DNA of 64,000 bases, from positions 1,302,001 through 1,366,000 of the forward strand of contig OZ245773.1 in the NCBI GenBank assembly GCA_965227645.1. Reading direction: 5' to 3'. Source of the stretch: Flavimaribacter sp024343425. Lineage in GTDB: Bacteria > Pseudomonadota > Alphaproteobacteria > Rhizobiales > Rhizobiaceae. Positions 34,720 to 44,077 of this stretch are shown here, in pieces (the stretch's first letter is position 1; each line of letters starts with the position of its first letter). The translations under genes and the position numbers were made by a program. The notes below the pieces were generated by a model. It saw only the letters and a list, made by a program, of their open reading frames with translations, had not been told where the DNA came from and made no database searches.

Positions 34720-36600
34720 GTGACTGTCGGCGAGATCGCAGGCTACGTAGCATCCATTCTGGTGTTTGCGACCTTCTACATGAAGACCATGATGCCGCTT
34801 CGCATTGCGGGCATCCTCAGCAATATCGCGTTCATCACCTATGCGTCGATAGAAGGTCTTCTGCCGATCCTGGTTCTGCACAGCGCGCTCCTGCCGCTCA
34901 ACCTGGTGCGTCTCAATCAACTGAGGGCGCAATTGCGCGAAATCGGAGCGGCGGCCGCCGGCGACTTTTCCATAAAACCACTCCTGCCGCTGATGAAACC
35001 GCACAGGATGCGGGCCGGAGACGTGATTTTTCGCGCCGACGATCCGGCCGACAAATTGTACTTTCTGGCGACCGGCGCCATCAGTCTGCCGGAGGTTGGC
35101 GCGGATCTGCAACCGGGCACGCTGTTCGGGGAGTTCGGCCTGTTTTCACCGTCCGGTCGCCGCACGGCGACGGCCATCGCCAAGACGGACGGAACCATTC
35201 TTTCGCTGGATCAAAGCGACATTATCGGCACGCTCCTTCAGCATCCCAAACTCGGCATCCTGCTGCTTCGTCTGATCACAGCGCGCTTTCTGGAAAATGT
35301 CGGCGAGGGTGAATCGCCGGATATCGTCAGGGACGTCGACAAGGTGACCGACCCGGCGACAACGCCCGCGGCGCGCGCTGCTTCCGAGACCAGGTCCAAT
35401 CTGCGGCTCTGGGCGACCGTGCTGATTGTCGGCGTGACTGTGACCTCCCTCGGCGTGGTTTTCGGACCGTCATTCTATTTCTATCTCGAGAGGGAGTCCG
35501 CCGTCACGACCTGGCTGGACGTGGCCGCGTCGCCTATCCAGGGAACGATCGTCTCTTCTCCGCCGCAGGCCGGCTCCATCATCGACGAGACCGGACTGGT
35601 CGCGGAGGTCACCAATGTCTACGCCGACACGTCCGACAGGTTGCGGGCGCAGGCGATTCTGGAGAACGCCCAGGCTGAGCTGGCGCGGCTTCTGGCCTAC
35701 CAGGGCCGGATGCACGCGCTGGATCTGGAATGGCAGCAGCGGACCGAGGATTACGCGACCGGTTTTCAGGACAATCTGGATATCGTCATCAAGGGGCTTG
35801 GCCAGGAAATCGATCTCTTGCGTCAGCGGGTGGACCTCGCCCAGGCCGCGATGGACCGCCAGATCGCCCTGACCACGACCGGCGCGGTGTCGCAATCCAC
35901 CCGGGAAATCGCCTTGCGGGATTTGCTGGATCTGCAGGAATTGCTTGTGGCGCGGGAAAAGCAGCTTGCCGGCGCGCAATTGCGCCGACGGCTGGCCGAC
36001 CAGGGGGTCTTCATCGAGAGCGACGGCCGCAGTCCTGACTGGGCTTACAGCAGCAGAGACAGCATTCGTCTTCAAATGGAAGACGTGTCCGCCCAGATCA
36101 TCGACGCGCAAGCCGATATCGAAAAGGCCAGCAAGGATCTGGAGGCGGAGGAGACGGGCCTCAGCGCCACAACAACCGCCCTCGTTAAGGCGCCGCCCGG
36201 TTCGACCGTGTGGGTCAGGCTCGCCAATCAGGGTGAAGTGGTCAATGTCGGGTCACCCATTGTCGAGTGGGTCGATTGTGGAACGTTGCTGGTCGATGTG
36301 CCGGCTTCCAATATCTTGGCCGGCCTGCTTGGCGAAGGCATGGCGGCGCAAATTCTGATCGAGGGGGAAAGCAACGTCCACGACGGCGCCGTGCTTTTCA
36401 CCCGTGGGCCGGGCGCAAAACTGACGGACCGGGAACTGGCCGCGTCGGCGTCGGGGCATGACGCGAACACCGCCCAGGTCATCGTCAAGTTTTTGCATGA
36501 AAAGGAGCGAAAGGCCTGTCCGGTCGGCCGCGCGGCGTCGGTGACGTTTCCGCAAGTGAGTTTGTTCACGCTCGTGAAGGCTCTGTTTCGCATGAACTGA
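34720..36600 (+). CDS. Cyclic-nucleotide-binding domain fused to HlyD-type membrane-fusion adaptor
   Basis: This 626-residue protein (from GTG at 34720) carries three parts. The N-terminal two-helix membrane anchor (1-70) is followed by a CAP-like cNMP-binding domain (about 91-192, with FGEFGLFSPSGRRTATAIA as phosphate cassette). Then come a membrane helix (about 227-257) and a periplasmic HlyD-type segment with a long coiled coil (307-484) and a barrel-sandwich end. It would let cAMP/cGMP act directly on an export adaptor, as PilZ does in Alg44. A TTG start at 34684 would add 12 residues. No pump or glycosyltransferase lies next to it. Confidence 0.75.
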   Translation: MTVGEIAGYVASILVFATFYMKTMMPLRIAGILSNIAFITYASIEGLLPILVLHSALLPLNLVRLNQLRAQLREIGAAAAGDFSIKPLLPLMKPHRMRAGDVIFRADDPADKLYFLATGAISLPEVGADLQPGTLFGEFGLFSPSGRRTATAIAKTDGTILSLDQSDIIGTLLQHPKLGILLLRLITARFLENVGEGESPDIVRDVDKVTDPATTPAARAASETRSNLRLWATVLIVGVTVTSLGVVFGPSFYFYLERESAVTTWLDVAASPIQGTIVSSPPQAGSIIDETGLVAEVTNVYADTSDRLRAQAILENAQAELARLLAYQGRMHALDLEWQQRTEDYATGFQDNLDIVIKGLGQEIDLLRQRVDLAQAAMDRQIALTTTGAVSQSTREIALRDLLDLQELLVAREKQLAGAQLRRRLADQGVFIESDGRSPDWAYSSRDSIRLQMEDVSAQIIDAQADIEKASKDLEAEETGLSATTTALVKAPPGSTVWVRLANQGEVVNVGSPIVEWVDCGTLLVDVPASNILAGLLGEGMAAQILIEGESNVHDGAVLFTRGPGAKLTDRELAASASGHDANTAQVIVKFLHEKERKACPVGRAASVTFPQVSLFTLVKALFRMN

Positions 36601-36630
36601 ACAGAACCTTCTCCAAACGTACCGCAGGCG

Positions 36631-36930
36631 TCAGCAGAGCTCGGCGCCGCAGGCCGTGATGGTGAACGTCTTTTCCGGCTCCGTCCGGGCGGCGTCGAAC
36701 ATTCTTCCGTCGACGCACTGAACGCGCGCTTCGAACGTTGCGTGGGCTCCCAACTGACCTTCGCGCATATTGATGAAGTAGTTGACTTCACACTGTTTCT
36801 CGACCTGCAGCTGCATGCGCAAATCATCGACCCAGGCCGGATCGGACGACTGCGACCATGCCGGCGATGTAGCCAGAACACAGGCGAGCAGCGCTGCAGA
36901 GGGCAAAACCATCTTGGCGTGTATTTTCAT
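36631..36930 (-). CDS. Small secreted protein
   Basis: This 99-residue exported protein has a signal peptide (1-26, ending AWSQ) and a mature chain with three cysteines (KQCEVN, RVQCVD and the C-terminal GAELC). No family is recognised. The ATG at 36930 is preceded by GGAGG; the frame opens 12 bases earlier. It lies leftward between the cNMP-HlyD fusion and the FNT gene and may use the same promoter region as the FNT gene on the other strand. Confidence 0.7.
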   Translation of the reverse strand: MKIHAKMVLPSAALLACVLATSPAWSQSSDPAWVDDLRMQLQVEKQCEVNYFINMREGQLGAHATFEARVQCVDGRMFDAARTEPEKTFTITACGAELC

Positions 36931-37043
36931 AAATGCCTCCATTTACAGGTTTATCCGACTCTACGTCGATGCTATCGATTTTGCATTGCGGCAGATCAAT
37001 TCGGCAATTCCTGAAATCCGTATTTTCCATGGGAGACAGAAAG

Positions 37044-37826
37044 GTGTCCGAAATAAAAGTCGCCGCGCAAAACACCCTGAAACCCGGGGAGATTGCGGAA
37101 TTCATACGCCGGGCAGGAGCTTCGCGCGTCCGGCAACCGGCGCTCTCCATCGTCATGCTGTCGATCCTCGCCGGCGTTTTCATTGGCCTTGGCGGGCTTG
37201 CTTTCACCCAGGTTACGGTCGGAACGGATCCGGCGTTTGGCCCGGCGCGATTTCTGGGAGGCGTCGTCTTTTCTCTCGGACTGATCCTCGTCGTCGTCGG
37301 AGGGGCCGAACTCTTTACCGGCAACGCGCTGCTGGTCATGCCGATGACCAGCCGGCTGATTTCGCCGATGGCGATGACGGGCAACTGGGCCCTCGTTTAT
37401 GTCGGGAATTTCGCGGGATCCGTTTTGCTGGCGATTGTGGTGGCGGCAAGCGGCGTTCTTGAAGGCGGCATGGCGGAGCGGGCGGCCGCAATCGTCGAGG
37501 CGAAGGCGGCGCTGGAGTGGCCGGAGGCGCTGTTTCGCGGAATTCTGTGCAACATGCTGGTCTGCCTTGCCGTGTGGCTTTCCGTGGCGGCGAAAACCGT
37601 CATTGGCAAGGTCGCAGCCGTGATCTGGCCAATCGCGACCTTTGTCCTGCTCGGCCTCGAACATTCGGTCGCCAACATGTATCTGTTTCCGCAAGGCATG
37701 GCGGCGGGCGCCGATGTCGGCGTGTCTGCCTTCGCGCAGAATTTGTTCTTCGTCACGATAGGCAATATTATCGGCGGCGCTCTGGTCGGCGTCGCCTACG
37801 GTCTGGCTTACCCCGCGAGCCGTTAA
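37044..37826 (+). CDS. Formate/nitrite transporter (FNT) family channel
   Basis: This 260-residue pentameric inner-membrane channel carries small anions such as formate, nitrite or hydrosulfide. Six helices are visible, with the FNT motifs GGLAFTQVTV, GAELFTGNALLV and the FxGNxxGG-like GNIIGGALVGVAYG near the end. GTG at 37044 was chosen because GGGAG precedes it; ATG at 37029 would add five residues. Which anion it carries is unknown. Near universal-stress and cNMP-HlyD genes, an anaerobic or low-oxygen role is reasonable. Confidence 0.9.
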   Translation: MSEIKVAAQNTLKPGEIAEFIRRAGASRVRQPALSIVMLSILAGVFIGLGGLAFTQVTVGTDPAFGPARFLGGVVFSLGLILVVVGGAELFTGNALLVMPMTSRLISPMAMTGNWALVYVGNFAGSVLLAIVVAASGVLEGGMAERAAAIVEAKAALEWPEALFRGILCNMLVCLAVWLSVAAKTVIGKVAAVIWPIATFVLLGLEHSVANMYLFPQGMAAGADVGVSAFAQNLFFVTIGNIIGGALVGVAYGLAYPASR

Positions 37827-37930
37827 AGCGATGCAGCTGCTGATGCGCTGAATATAGATCAGTCGAACGGTGCCGATCGCCGTCCAGCGCATCTACGAAA
37901 GGTCACTGGCGTTGATCGAGGGAGGCTGAG

Positions 37931-38860
37931 GTGTTTGTGTATCGAATTGGCGTAATTCTGATCGGGCTGGCTTTTTTGCCGGGCTTTGCAAACGCCGCCG
38001 AGTTGGCCGGCACGTCCTGGCGGCTGGTCGAGATCCAGTCAATGAACGATACGGTCGACCGACCCGCGAATCCGTCGCGCTATACGCTGGAGTTTCTGCC
38101 GGATGGCCGCGTCGCCATCCAGGCCGATTGCAATCGCGGCGCCGGCGCGTGGACGGATGATGGCGGACAATTGCAATTCGGTCCGATCGCAGCGACGAAA
38201 GCCATGTGTCCGCCCGGCTCCATCTCGGAAAAATATCTGGCGCAGTTTGCATGGGTGCGCAGCTACGTGATGGAAGACGGCCATCTGTTTCTGGCGACCA
38301 TGGCTGACGGCTCGATCATCGAGTTCGAACCGATGGAAGACCCAACGGCAAGGGTGCTCGGTGAAGACATCCGCATCAGCGATCCGCAGGAATTGCAGTC
38401 GGCGATACTGACGCGGCTTTTCGATGACTATGCTGTCGAAAACGCAGTCGAGACCACTCCCGATGAGGTCGGCGCCTTCGTTGAACGAATGCGTCAGGGT
38501 ATGGCGGAAAAAGGTCTGACGGCTGAGAAGGATCTGTCGGCGGAGGAAGCCGAACAGGTCGCCGCAATGCGCGAACAGATGGCGGGTTCAATGATCCGCC
38601 AGTGGAAGATCAACAGGGCGCTGTATGAAGAATTTGGCGGCCGCGTCATCTACCAGCAACTGGGCCCTGAACCGCTGGACGCATACCGCCAGTATCTGGA
38701 AGAGCGCCAGAGCGCCGGTGATTTTGCGTTCTTCGACCAATCGCTCGAGGCGGAGTTCTGGCGCTATTTCAGAGACGATGCCATGCACGACTTTATGGCG
38801 CCGGGCAGCGAGGACGAGAAAGATGCGTTTGCGATCCCGCCCTGGGAACGCAAAGGCTGA
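37931..38860 (+). CDS. Secreted META-domain protein
   Basis: This 309-residue exported protein has a signal peptide (1-22, ending ANAA), then a META/HslJ-like domain (about 24-120: LAGTSWRLVEIQ, ADCNRGAGAW) and a long helical C-terminal part (about 140-300) without a known family. META domains are found in surface and stress proteins such as HslJ. The start is GTG at 37931 preceded by GGAGG. The C-terminal half could fold separately and is unique as far as I can tell. It is convergent to the efflux operon. Confidence 0.75.
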   Translation: MFVYRIGVILIGLAFLPGFANAAELAGTSWRLVEIQSMNDTVDRPANPSRYTLEFLPDGRVAIQADCNRGAGAWTDDGGQLQFGPIAATKAMCPPGSISEKYLAQFAWVRSYVMEDGHLFLATMADGSIIEFEPMEDPTARVLGEDIRISDPQELQSAILTRLFDDYAVENAVETTPDEVGAFVERMRQGMAEKGLTAEKDLSAEEAEQVAAMREQMAGSMIRQWKINRALYEEFGGRVIYQQLGPEPLDAYRQYLEERQSAGDFAFFDQSLEAEFWRYFRDDAMHDFMAPGSEDEKDAFAIPPWERKG

Positions 38861-38935
38861 TCGAAAACGCTGTTACGCGCCCGATCCGTACGGCCAAACG
38901 ATGTTCCGGATCGTGATTGCAAGGATGACGTTCAT

Positions 38936-40144
38936 CTAGCGGCCGTCCGGTCTGATTTCGACAAGCTTCCCGTCTTCCAGGACGTCGCTCGGATAGAGTA
39001 CGACCATTTCGCCTGCCTCGAGACCGCCGAGCACTTGAGCAACGGTATCGTTCATGCGACCGAGTTCGACCGTCTCGAGTTTTGCCTGGCCGTCGTCAAT
39101 CACGAAGACCGACCACGATCCTCCCGAACGGAATATCGCGGCGATCGGCACCGTGAGGACGTCTTCTTTTTCCCAGACGCGCAAATGGGCGAGAATCCGG
39201 AAGCCGTGACCGAGATTTTCCGGAACCGTGTCGATGTCGATGATGATATTGACGCGTTGCTCTTCGATGCCCAGGGACGAAATCTTGGTGAAGGCCGCCG
39301 GTTCCACGGTTCTGACCGTTCCCTCGATCGCGTCCTCGCCGCCCCAGTCGGTGATGCGGACGCTGGCTCCGGGTTTGATGCGCGCGGCGTCGCTTGACAG
39401 CAGGTCCACGACGATTTCGAGATTGGCCGGGTCGCCGATTTCGGCGATCTGGGTGCCAGGATTGACCGCCTGCTCGCTGCGGGTGAGGACCTGCAGCACG
39501 ACGCCGTCGATCGGCGCGGTAATGTGAACGCAGCAGCTCTCCAAATCCTCGACGCGGTCGATGTTGCTCGGCTGTTTGAGCCGCGCAAGCGCCGATTCCA
39601 GTTCCGCCTTGCGCAACCTGATCGCCGCATCGGAGCTTTCGACCTGCGCCCTTTGCAACTCCATTTCGCTGAAGGAATGTTCCAGCTGGCTGGTCGAAAT
39701 GGTTTTGCTCTTCGCCAGTTGTTCGGCCCGCCGATAGTTGGACTGCGCCAGATTATAGGCTGTCTCGGCCCGCTTCTTCTCGACTTCGGCAAGGGCGATG
39801 GCGGTGCGCGCGGCTTCGGCGGCGGCTCTGAGTTCAGCGCGCGTGCGGTCGTCCAGAAACGGCGGCTCCTGGGGATGGATCGACGCAATCACGGTCGAAT
39901 CCGCCTCGACCGGTTCGCCTTCGTCAAGCGTGGTGCGATCGAGATAGCCGGCGATCGGCGAGGAGACCGCATAGACGTCCTTGACGCGGGTCACGCCCTC
40001 TTCGACGATCGTGACCTCCATGTAGCCGCGCTCGACCATGGCGGCGTCCACGGGAACCGGACGTTCCCGGAAGGCCAGGTAAAAGCCGCCGATGACGGCG
40101 ATTGCGATCAGTAATATTCCAAGCCGTTTGAACCAAACACGCAC
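38936..40144 (-). CDS. HlyD-type periplasmic adaptor of an ABC efflux system
   Basis: This 402-residue membrane-fusion protein has an N-terminal membrane helix (about 8-27), a periplasmic barrel-sandwich/lipoyl region, a coiled coil (about 85-190) and a C-terminal beta-barrel. It would link the inner-membrane ABC pump to an outer-membrane channel. Its start is 4 bp after the permease stop, so ATPase, permease and adaptor form one leftward operon (43222 to 38936). No outer-membrane factor is beside it. It is similar in layout to MacA/DevB. Confidence 0.88.
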   Translation of the reverse strand: MRVWFKRLGILLIAIAVIGGFYLAFRERPVPVDAAMVERGYMEVTIVEEGVTRVKDVYAVSSPIAGYLDRTTLDEGEPVEADSTVIASIHPQEPPFLDDRTRAELRAAAEAARTAIALAEVEKKRAETAYNLAQSNYRRAEQLAKSKTISTSQLEHSFSEMELQRAQVESSDAAIRLRKAELESALARLKQPSNIDRVEDLESCCVHITAPIDGVVLQVLTRSEQAVNPGTQIAEIGDPANLEIVVDLLSSDAARIKPGASVRITDWGGEDAIEGTVRTVEPAAFTKISSLGIEEQRVNIIIDIDTVPENLGHGFRILAHLRVWEKEDVLTVPIAAIFRSGGSWSVFVIDDGQAKLETVELGRMNDTVAQVLGGLEAGEMVVLYPSDVLEDGKLVEIRPDGR

Positions 40145-40148
40145 GGCG

Positions 40149-42521
40149 TCACTCTCTGGTTTTCAATACGCGGATGAGGTCGAGACGATCCACCCTCCGC
40201 CGGACAATAAGGACGGAGGCCACAGCCGCCGCAATGACGACCAGGCTGGCGGTTGCATAGGTCGACGTATAGATAATCAGCGGCACGCGAAACAGGTCGC
40301 TCTGAAGCCCCTGCATTACGGACCAAGACAGCCCGTACCCGATCAGCCAGCCGACCGGCTGGGCTGCGAGAACGATCAGCGCGAGTTCGATGATCAGGAC
40401 GCTCGAGACTTCGGCCTTCGTAAAACCGAAGACCCTGAGACTGGCCAGTTCGCGCGCGCGCTCGGACAGCTGGATACGCGCCGAATTGTAGATAACGCCG
40501 AAGGTGATGATCACCGCCAGCGCCACATAGATGGTGGACATGGTGGTGATGTTTTCCTCGATGGTCGCGCGAAAGCGATCCCGCGAGACGCCCTGCAGCG
40601 CAATCGAGGCGATCACAGGCGTGGACTTGATGACGTCGTAGAGCTCATCAAGCATTGCTTCGTCCACCGATATGCGCGCGCCCGAAATCTGACGCCCGTC
40701 CCGCAGCAGACGGTCCAGCGCATCGAGATGCATATAGGCGTTGAGACCGATATAGCTTTGCGCCACGCCGACGACGGTGACTTCCTCAAGCCGCTTGTCG
40801 CGCTCGAGCAACTCGACCTCCACCGTCATGCCTGGTTCAAGCTTCAGTTTGGAGGCCACCCGTTCTGACAGAATGACGCCGTTTTCCGGCGTGGAGACCG
40901 GAAACAGATCAAGATCCAGAACTCTCGACAGGTCGCTGTCCGGCGTCACTCCGGTCAGCGACATGCGCAATTCGCGATGACCATGCCTGAGATTGACCGG
41001 CGTCATGCGGTAGGGTTCGGCCCGCATGACGCCCGGCATGGCCGCTGCGGCGATCAGAGCCTGCGGGCCGCGGTCGACCGAAAAGGTTATCGTCGCGTCC
41101 TGCCTGTCGGCGCGAAAGAAGATCGCGTCGATCATGTAGTCGATGGAATCGTAGGAGAAGAGAGACGTGATCAGCAGGGCGACGGACATCGACGTGCCGA
41201 GCATGGTCAGGAACGACCGCACGGGCCATCGCAGCAGGTGCCTGAACGCCATGATCGACAGCTGGGAAAAAACGCCAAGCCGCTGCAGCGCGCCGACAAA
41301 CGTGTTGCGATAGGTTGTCGGCGCGGGAGGACGCATGGCCACCGCCGGAGGCAGGGTGACGCTGCCCCAGATGGATTTCGCTGCTCCGGCGACGGCCGCG
41401 GCGATCGATACGCCGCCGGCGAGAATGTAGAGATCGACGCTCTGGCGGAAAATCAGGAACGGGAACGAATAGAACTGGGCGTAGAGCCGGGTGAGCCCGC
41501 GCCCGAGCCACCAGCCGGTCACCGAGCCGATGAGAACGCCCGCCAGTGAAATCAGGATGACAAGCTTGGCGTAGTGCATTCCGACCGTCAGATTGCGGTA
41601 GCCGAGCGCCTTCAAGAGGCCGATCTGCTCGCGGTCGAGCGCGATGAGACGGGACAGGATCATGTTGACGAGAAACGCCGCGACCGCCAGGAAAATCGGC
41701 GGAATGACGGTCGCCATGGCGTTGAGCTGGTCCAGTTCCGCGTCGAGGAAGGCGTGCGAAATCTGGTCTTCGCGGTCATAGGCGCCGCCGCCGCCATAGG
41801 GTTTGAGGATCTCGTCGAGACGGTCGATGATCACGCGCGTATCGGCGTCGCGCGCCGTGGTGAGCACGACGTCGTTGAAGGCGCCTTCCATGTCGAACAG
41901 GCCGGACATCACCTTTTCCGGCATGAAGAAGATCCCGAAGCGGCGCGGGTCCGGCACCATGTCGCCCGGACCGATCGCATAGATGTATTCAGGCGACAGG
42001 ACGACGCCGACGATGTGCAGCCGCTGCTTGCGCCCGTTGAAGATGGCTTCGAAACTGTCGCCGGGCTCGAAGCCGTGCGCATCCGCGAAGGTTTCTACCA
42101 CGGCGACCTCGTTGCTGCGTTCCGGTTCCGGCAGCCGGCCCCGGCGCAGATAGACCCGGTTGACCGCCGGATCCCTGAATTCGGGCAGGGAAATCGCCAT
42201 GCCCGATGCGGGCTCGCGCATGCCCTCGACATCGATGAGCACCGGTTCGGCGATCCGCAACTCGCTCGACAGGACACCGGGCATGTCGGCGATGCGCGAC
42301 TTGAGGTGACGCGGCGCCCGCACGGCCGAGGCGAAGACGGTGGCGAAGCGGTATCGGTCATAGAAGGTGGCGCGCGTTTCTTCGAGCGAGCGATAGGCGC
42401 CGACCGACAGGATGAGCGTGGCGACGCCGCAGGCGAGCACCATGGCGATGGCAAGCGACTGGGCCCACAGGCGGCCGAAATCTCTCACGAGTTTGCGGTC
42501 GAGCATATTCATGATCACCAC
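40149..42521 (-). CDS. FtsX-like ABC transporter permease (MacB/LolC type)
   Basis: This 790-residue permease has two FtsX-like units. A first helix (about 18-40), a periplasmic MacB_PCD-like domain, then three helices (about 260-400) are followed by a second unit of a similar domain and final helices (about 680-775). This duplicated layout is characteristic of larger MacB- or LolCDE-like families that transfer substrates out of the membrane or export toxins or peptides. It overlaps the ATPase gene by 7 bp. The substrate is unknown. Confidence 0.88.
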   Translation of the reverse strand: MVIMNMLDRKLVRDFGRLWAQSLAIAMVLACGVATLILSVGAYRSLEETRATFYDRYRFATVFASAVRAPRHLKSRIADMPGVLSSELRIAEPVLIDVEGMREPASGMAISLPEFRDPAVNRVYLRRGRLPEPERSNEVAVVETFADAHGFEPGDSFEAIFNGRKQRLHIVGVVLSPEYIYAIGPGDMVPDPRRFGIFFMPEKVMSGLFDMEGAFNDVVLTTARDADTRVIIDRLDEILKPYGGGGAYDREDQISHAFLDAELDQLNAMATVIPPIFLAVAAFLVNMILSRLIALDREQIGLLKALGYRNLTVGMHYAKLVILISLAGVLIGSVTGWWLGRGLTRLYAQFYSFPFLIFRQSVDLYILAGGVSIAAAVAGAAKSIWGSVTLPPAVAMRPPAPTTYRNTFVGALQRLGVFSQLSIMAFRHLLRWPVRSFLTMLGTSMSVALLITSLFSYDSIDYMIDAIFFRADRQDATITFSVDRGPQALIAAAAMPGVMRAEPYRMTPVNLRHGHRELRMSLTGVTPDSDLSRVLDLDLFPVSTPENGVILSERVASKLKLEPGMTVEVELLERDKRLEEVTVVGVAQSYIGLNAYMHLDALDRLLRDGRQISGARISVDEAMLDELYDVIKSTPVIASIALQGVSRDRFRATIEENITTMSTIYVALAVIITFGVIYNSARIQLSERARELASLRVFGFTKAEVSSVLIIELALIVLAAQPVGWLIGYGLSWSVMQGLQSDLFRVPLIIYTSTYATASLVVIAAAVASVLIVRRRVDRLDLIRVLKTRE

Positions 42522-43222
42522 ACGACCTCGGAGGGCTCGATGCGCTCGTCATTGACCTGAACCTCGGCGATCTTGCCGTCGATGAAGGAGATGACCCGAT
42601 GCGCGATGTCCCGGATCGCCGCGTTGTGGGTGATGATCGCCGTGGTCGTGCCGAGTTCCCTGTTGATGCGGGTCAATGCTTCCAGAACGATGACGCCGGT
42701 CTTGGAATCCAGCGCGCCGGTCGGCTCATCGCACAGGAGCACTTCAGGGCGCTTGGCGATCGCGCGTGCAATCGCGACGCGCTGCTGCTCGCCGCCCGAA
42801 AGCTGGGCTGGGAAATGGGTCATGCGCTTTTCCATGTCGACCATGGCGAGCGCTTCTTCCGGCGGCATGGGATTGTCTGCGACTTCCGTGACCAGGGCCA
42901 CGTTCTCCCAGGCGGTCAGGCTCGGGATGAGATTGTAGAACTGGAACACGAAGCCGACATGGTTGCGGCGGTAGAGCGTCAGCTTTCCATCGGAGAGTGT
43001 CGCCAGATCCTGATCCCTGAAGGTCACCTGACCGGACGTTGGCCGGTCAAGACCGCCGACAATGTTGAGAAAGGTCGATTTTCCGCTCCCGGACGGTCCA
43101 AGCAGGACAGCGAGTTCCCCGCCGTAGAGCTCGGAATCAACGCCGTTCAGCGCCCAGACCTCGACATCTCCCGTAAGGTATATCTTGGTGAGGTTTCTGG
43201 TTGTGAATACGGCTTCGTTCAT
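42515..43222 (-). CDS. ABC transporter ATP-binding protein (MacB/LolD type)
   Basis: This 235-residue ATPase has Walker A GPSGSGKST, the signature LSGGEQQRVAIARAI, Walker B EVLLCDEPTGALD and the switch His in IITHNAAI. The DEPTGALDSKTG form is typical of LolD/MacB-family exporters. The ATG at 43222 gives the standard length; longer frames start upstream at 43276. It is the first gene of the leftward ATPase-permease-adaptor operon, and its stop overlaps the permease start. Confidence 0.92.
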   Translation of the reverse strand: MNEAVFTTRNLTKIYLTGDVEVWALNGVDSELYGGELAVLLGPSGSGKSTFLNIVGGLDRPTSGQVTFRDQDLATLSDGKLTLYRRNHVGFVFQFYNLIPSLTAWENVALVTEVADNPMPPEEALAMVDMEKRMTHFPAQLSGGEQQRVAIARAIAKRPEVLLCDEPTGALDSKTGVIVLEALTRINRELGTTTAIITHNAAIRDIAHRVISFIDGKIAEVQVNDERIEPSEVVW

Positions 43223-43605
43223 AGGTGAGGGCCCTGATCTCGCCATACGGTTAAAGCGACTGCCAGTAGCGCGCATTGATGCCGATCAATCGGCGGTTAT
43301 GCTGTCCTGCACCATAGAATTCAGTGACTTAAATCGGCGCTCGATTGACAGCGAATTGCCTAAGCCATTAAATTTAGTCTTTGTTCAAGCTCGTCTTATA
43401 CCTGAAAACTGTTCGATTGAAATTACACTGTCACCTGAGCGGGGCAGTCTGCAATATTCCGGAGCAAGCTCCGGAAAACCCTATGCGGCGTAACTGAAGT
43501 TTTTCGACAAGGTCGTTCAGCCAGCAGGCGTCGTTTGTAGCCGAGTACGCGTTGAAGCGTTGGATTTCCGAATGAAAACCTGCACTTGGGAGAAAGGGTT
43601 TAACC
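43223..43605. other. Gap of about 380 bp, one perfect hairpin
   Basis: This divergent promoter region lies between the ABC efflux operon and the GlsB-type gene. It contains TTCCGGAG (43457-43464) and CTCCGGAA (43469-43476) in opposite orientation around CAAG; no T-run follows. No coding frame is convincing. Confidence 0.45.
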
Positions 43606-43890
43606 ATGGAATCTGAAATAGGCGCCGGAATGGGCGGATTGATGGCCCTGATCGTATGGATCATCATTGGCGGCATCGCAGGCTGGCTCGCCGGTCTGAT
43701 CGTCAAGGGATCCGGATTCGGGCTTGTCGGCGATGTAGTCATCGGAATTATCGGGGCCGTGATCGCCGGTTGGCTTTTCCCCGCGCTCGGACTGTCGCTT
43801 GGCGGCGGGATCATCGGGGCGATCATCGCCGCGGTCATCGGAGCGGTCATCCTGCTGCTGATCATCAGACTCATACGGCGAGTCGCCTGA
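43606..43890 (+). CDS. GlsB/YeaQ/YmgE-family small membrane protein
   Basis: This 94-residue membrane protein has three close helices and is very Gly/Ile-rich (GGIAGWLAGLIVKGSGFGLVGDVVIGIIGAVIAGW). The family (transglycosylase-associated protein) is stress-induced, often by osmotic or stationary-phase sigma factors, and its mechanism is unknown. AAAGG lies about 10 bases before the ATG. It stands alone before purU. Confidence 0.88.
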   Translation: MESEIGAGMGGLMALIVWIIIGGIAGWLAGLIVKGSGFGLVGDVVIGIIGAVIAGWLFPALGLSLGGGIIGAIIAAVIGAVILLLIIRLIRRVA

Positions 43891-44077
43891 TCACATGCCT
43901 ACATTCAAGGGGGAGATTGTCGTCTCCCCCCGATCGTCTTTGCTCCCTCCATCCGACGCCTTGTCATTGCTACCCTGAAATGTATACATGCACGCGTTCC
44001 CGAGCCGGACGCGCGGCGCGGGCGCGCTAATCCCCGCTGCGCGCGCCAAGGCGCGCACTTGCCTGACAGAGGTTTTC

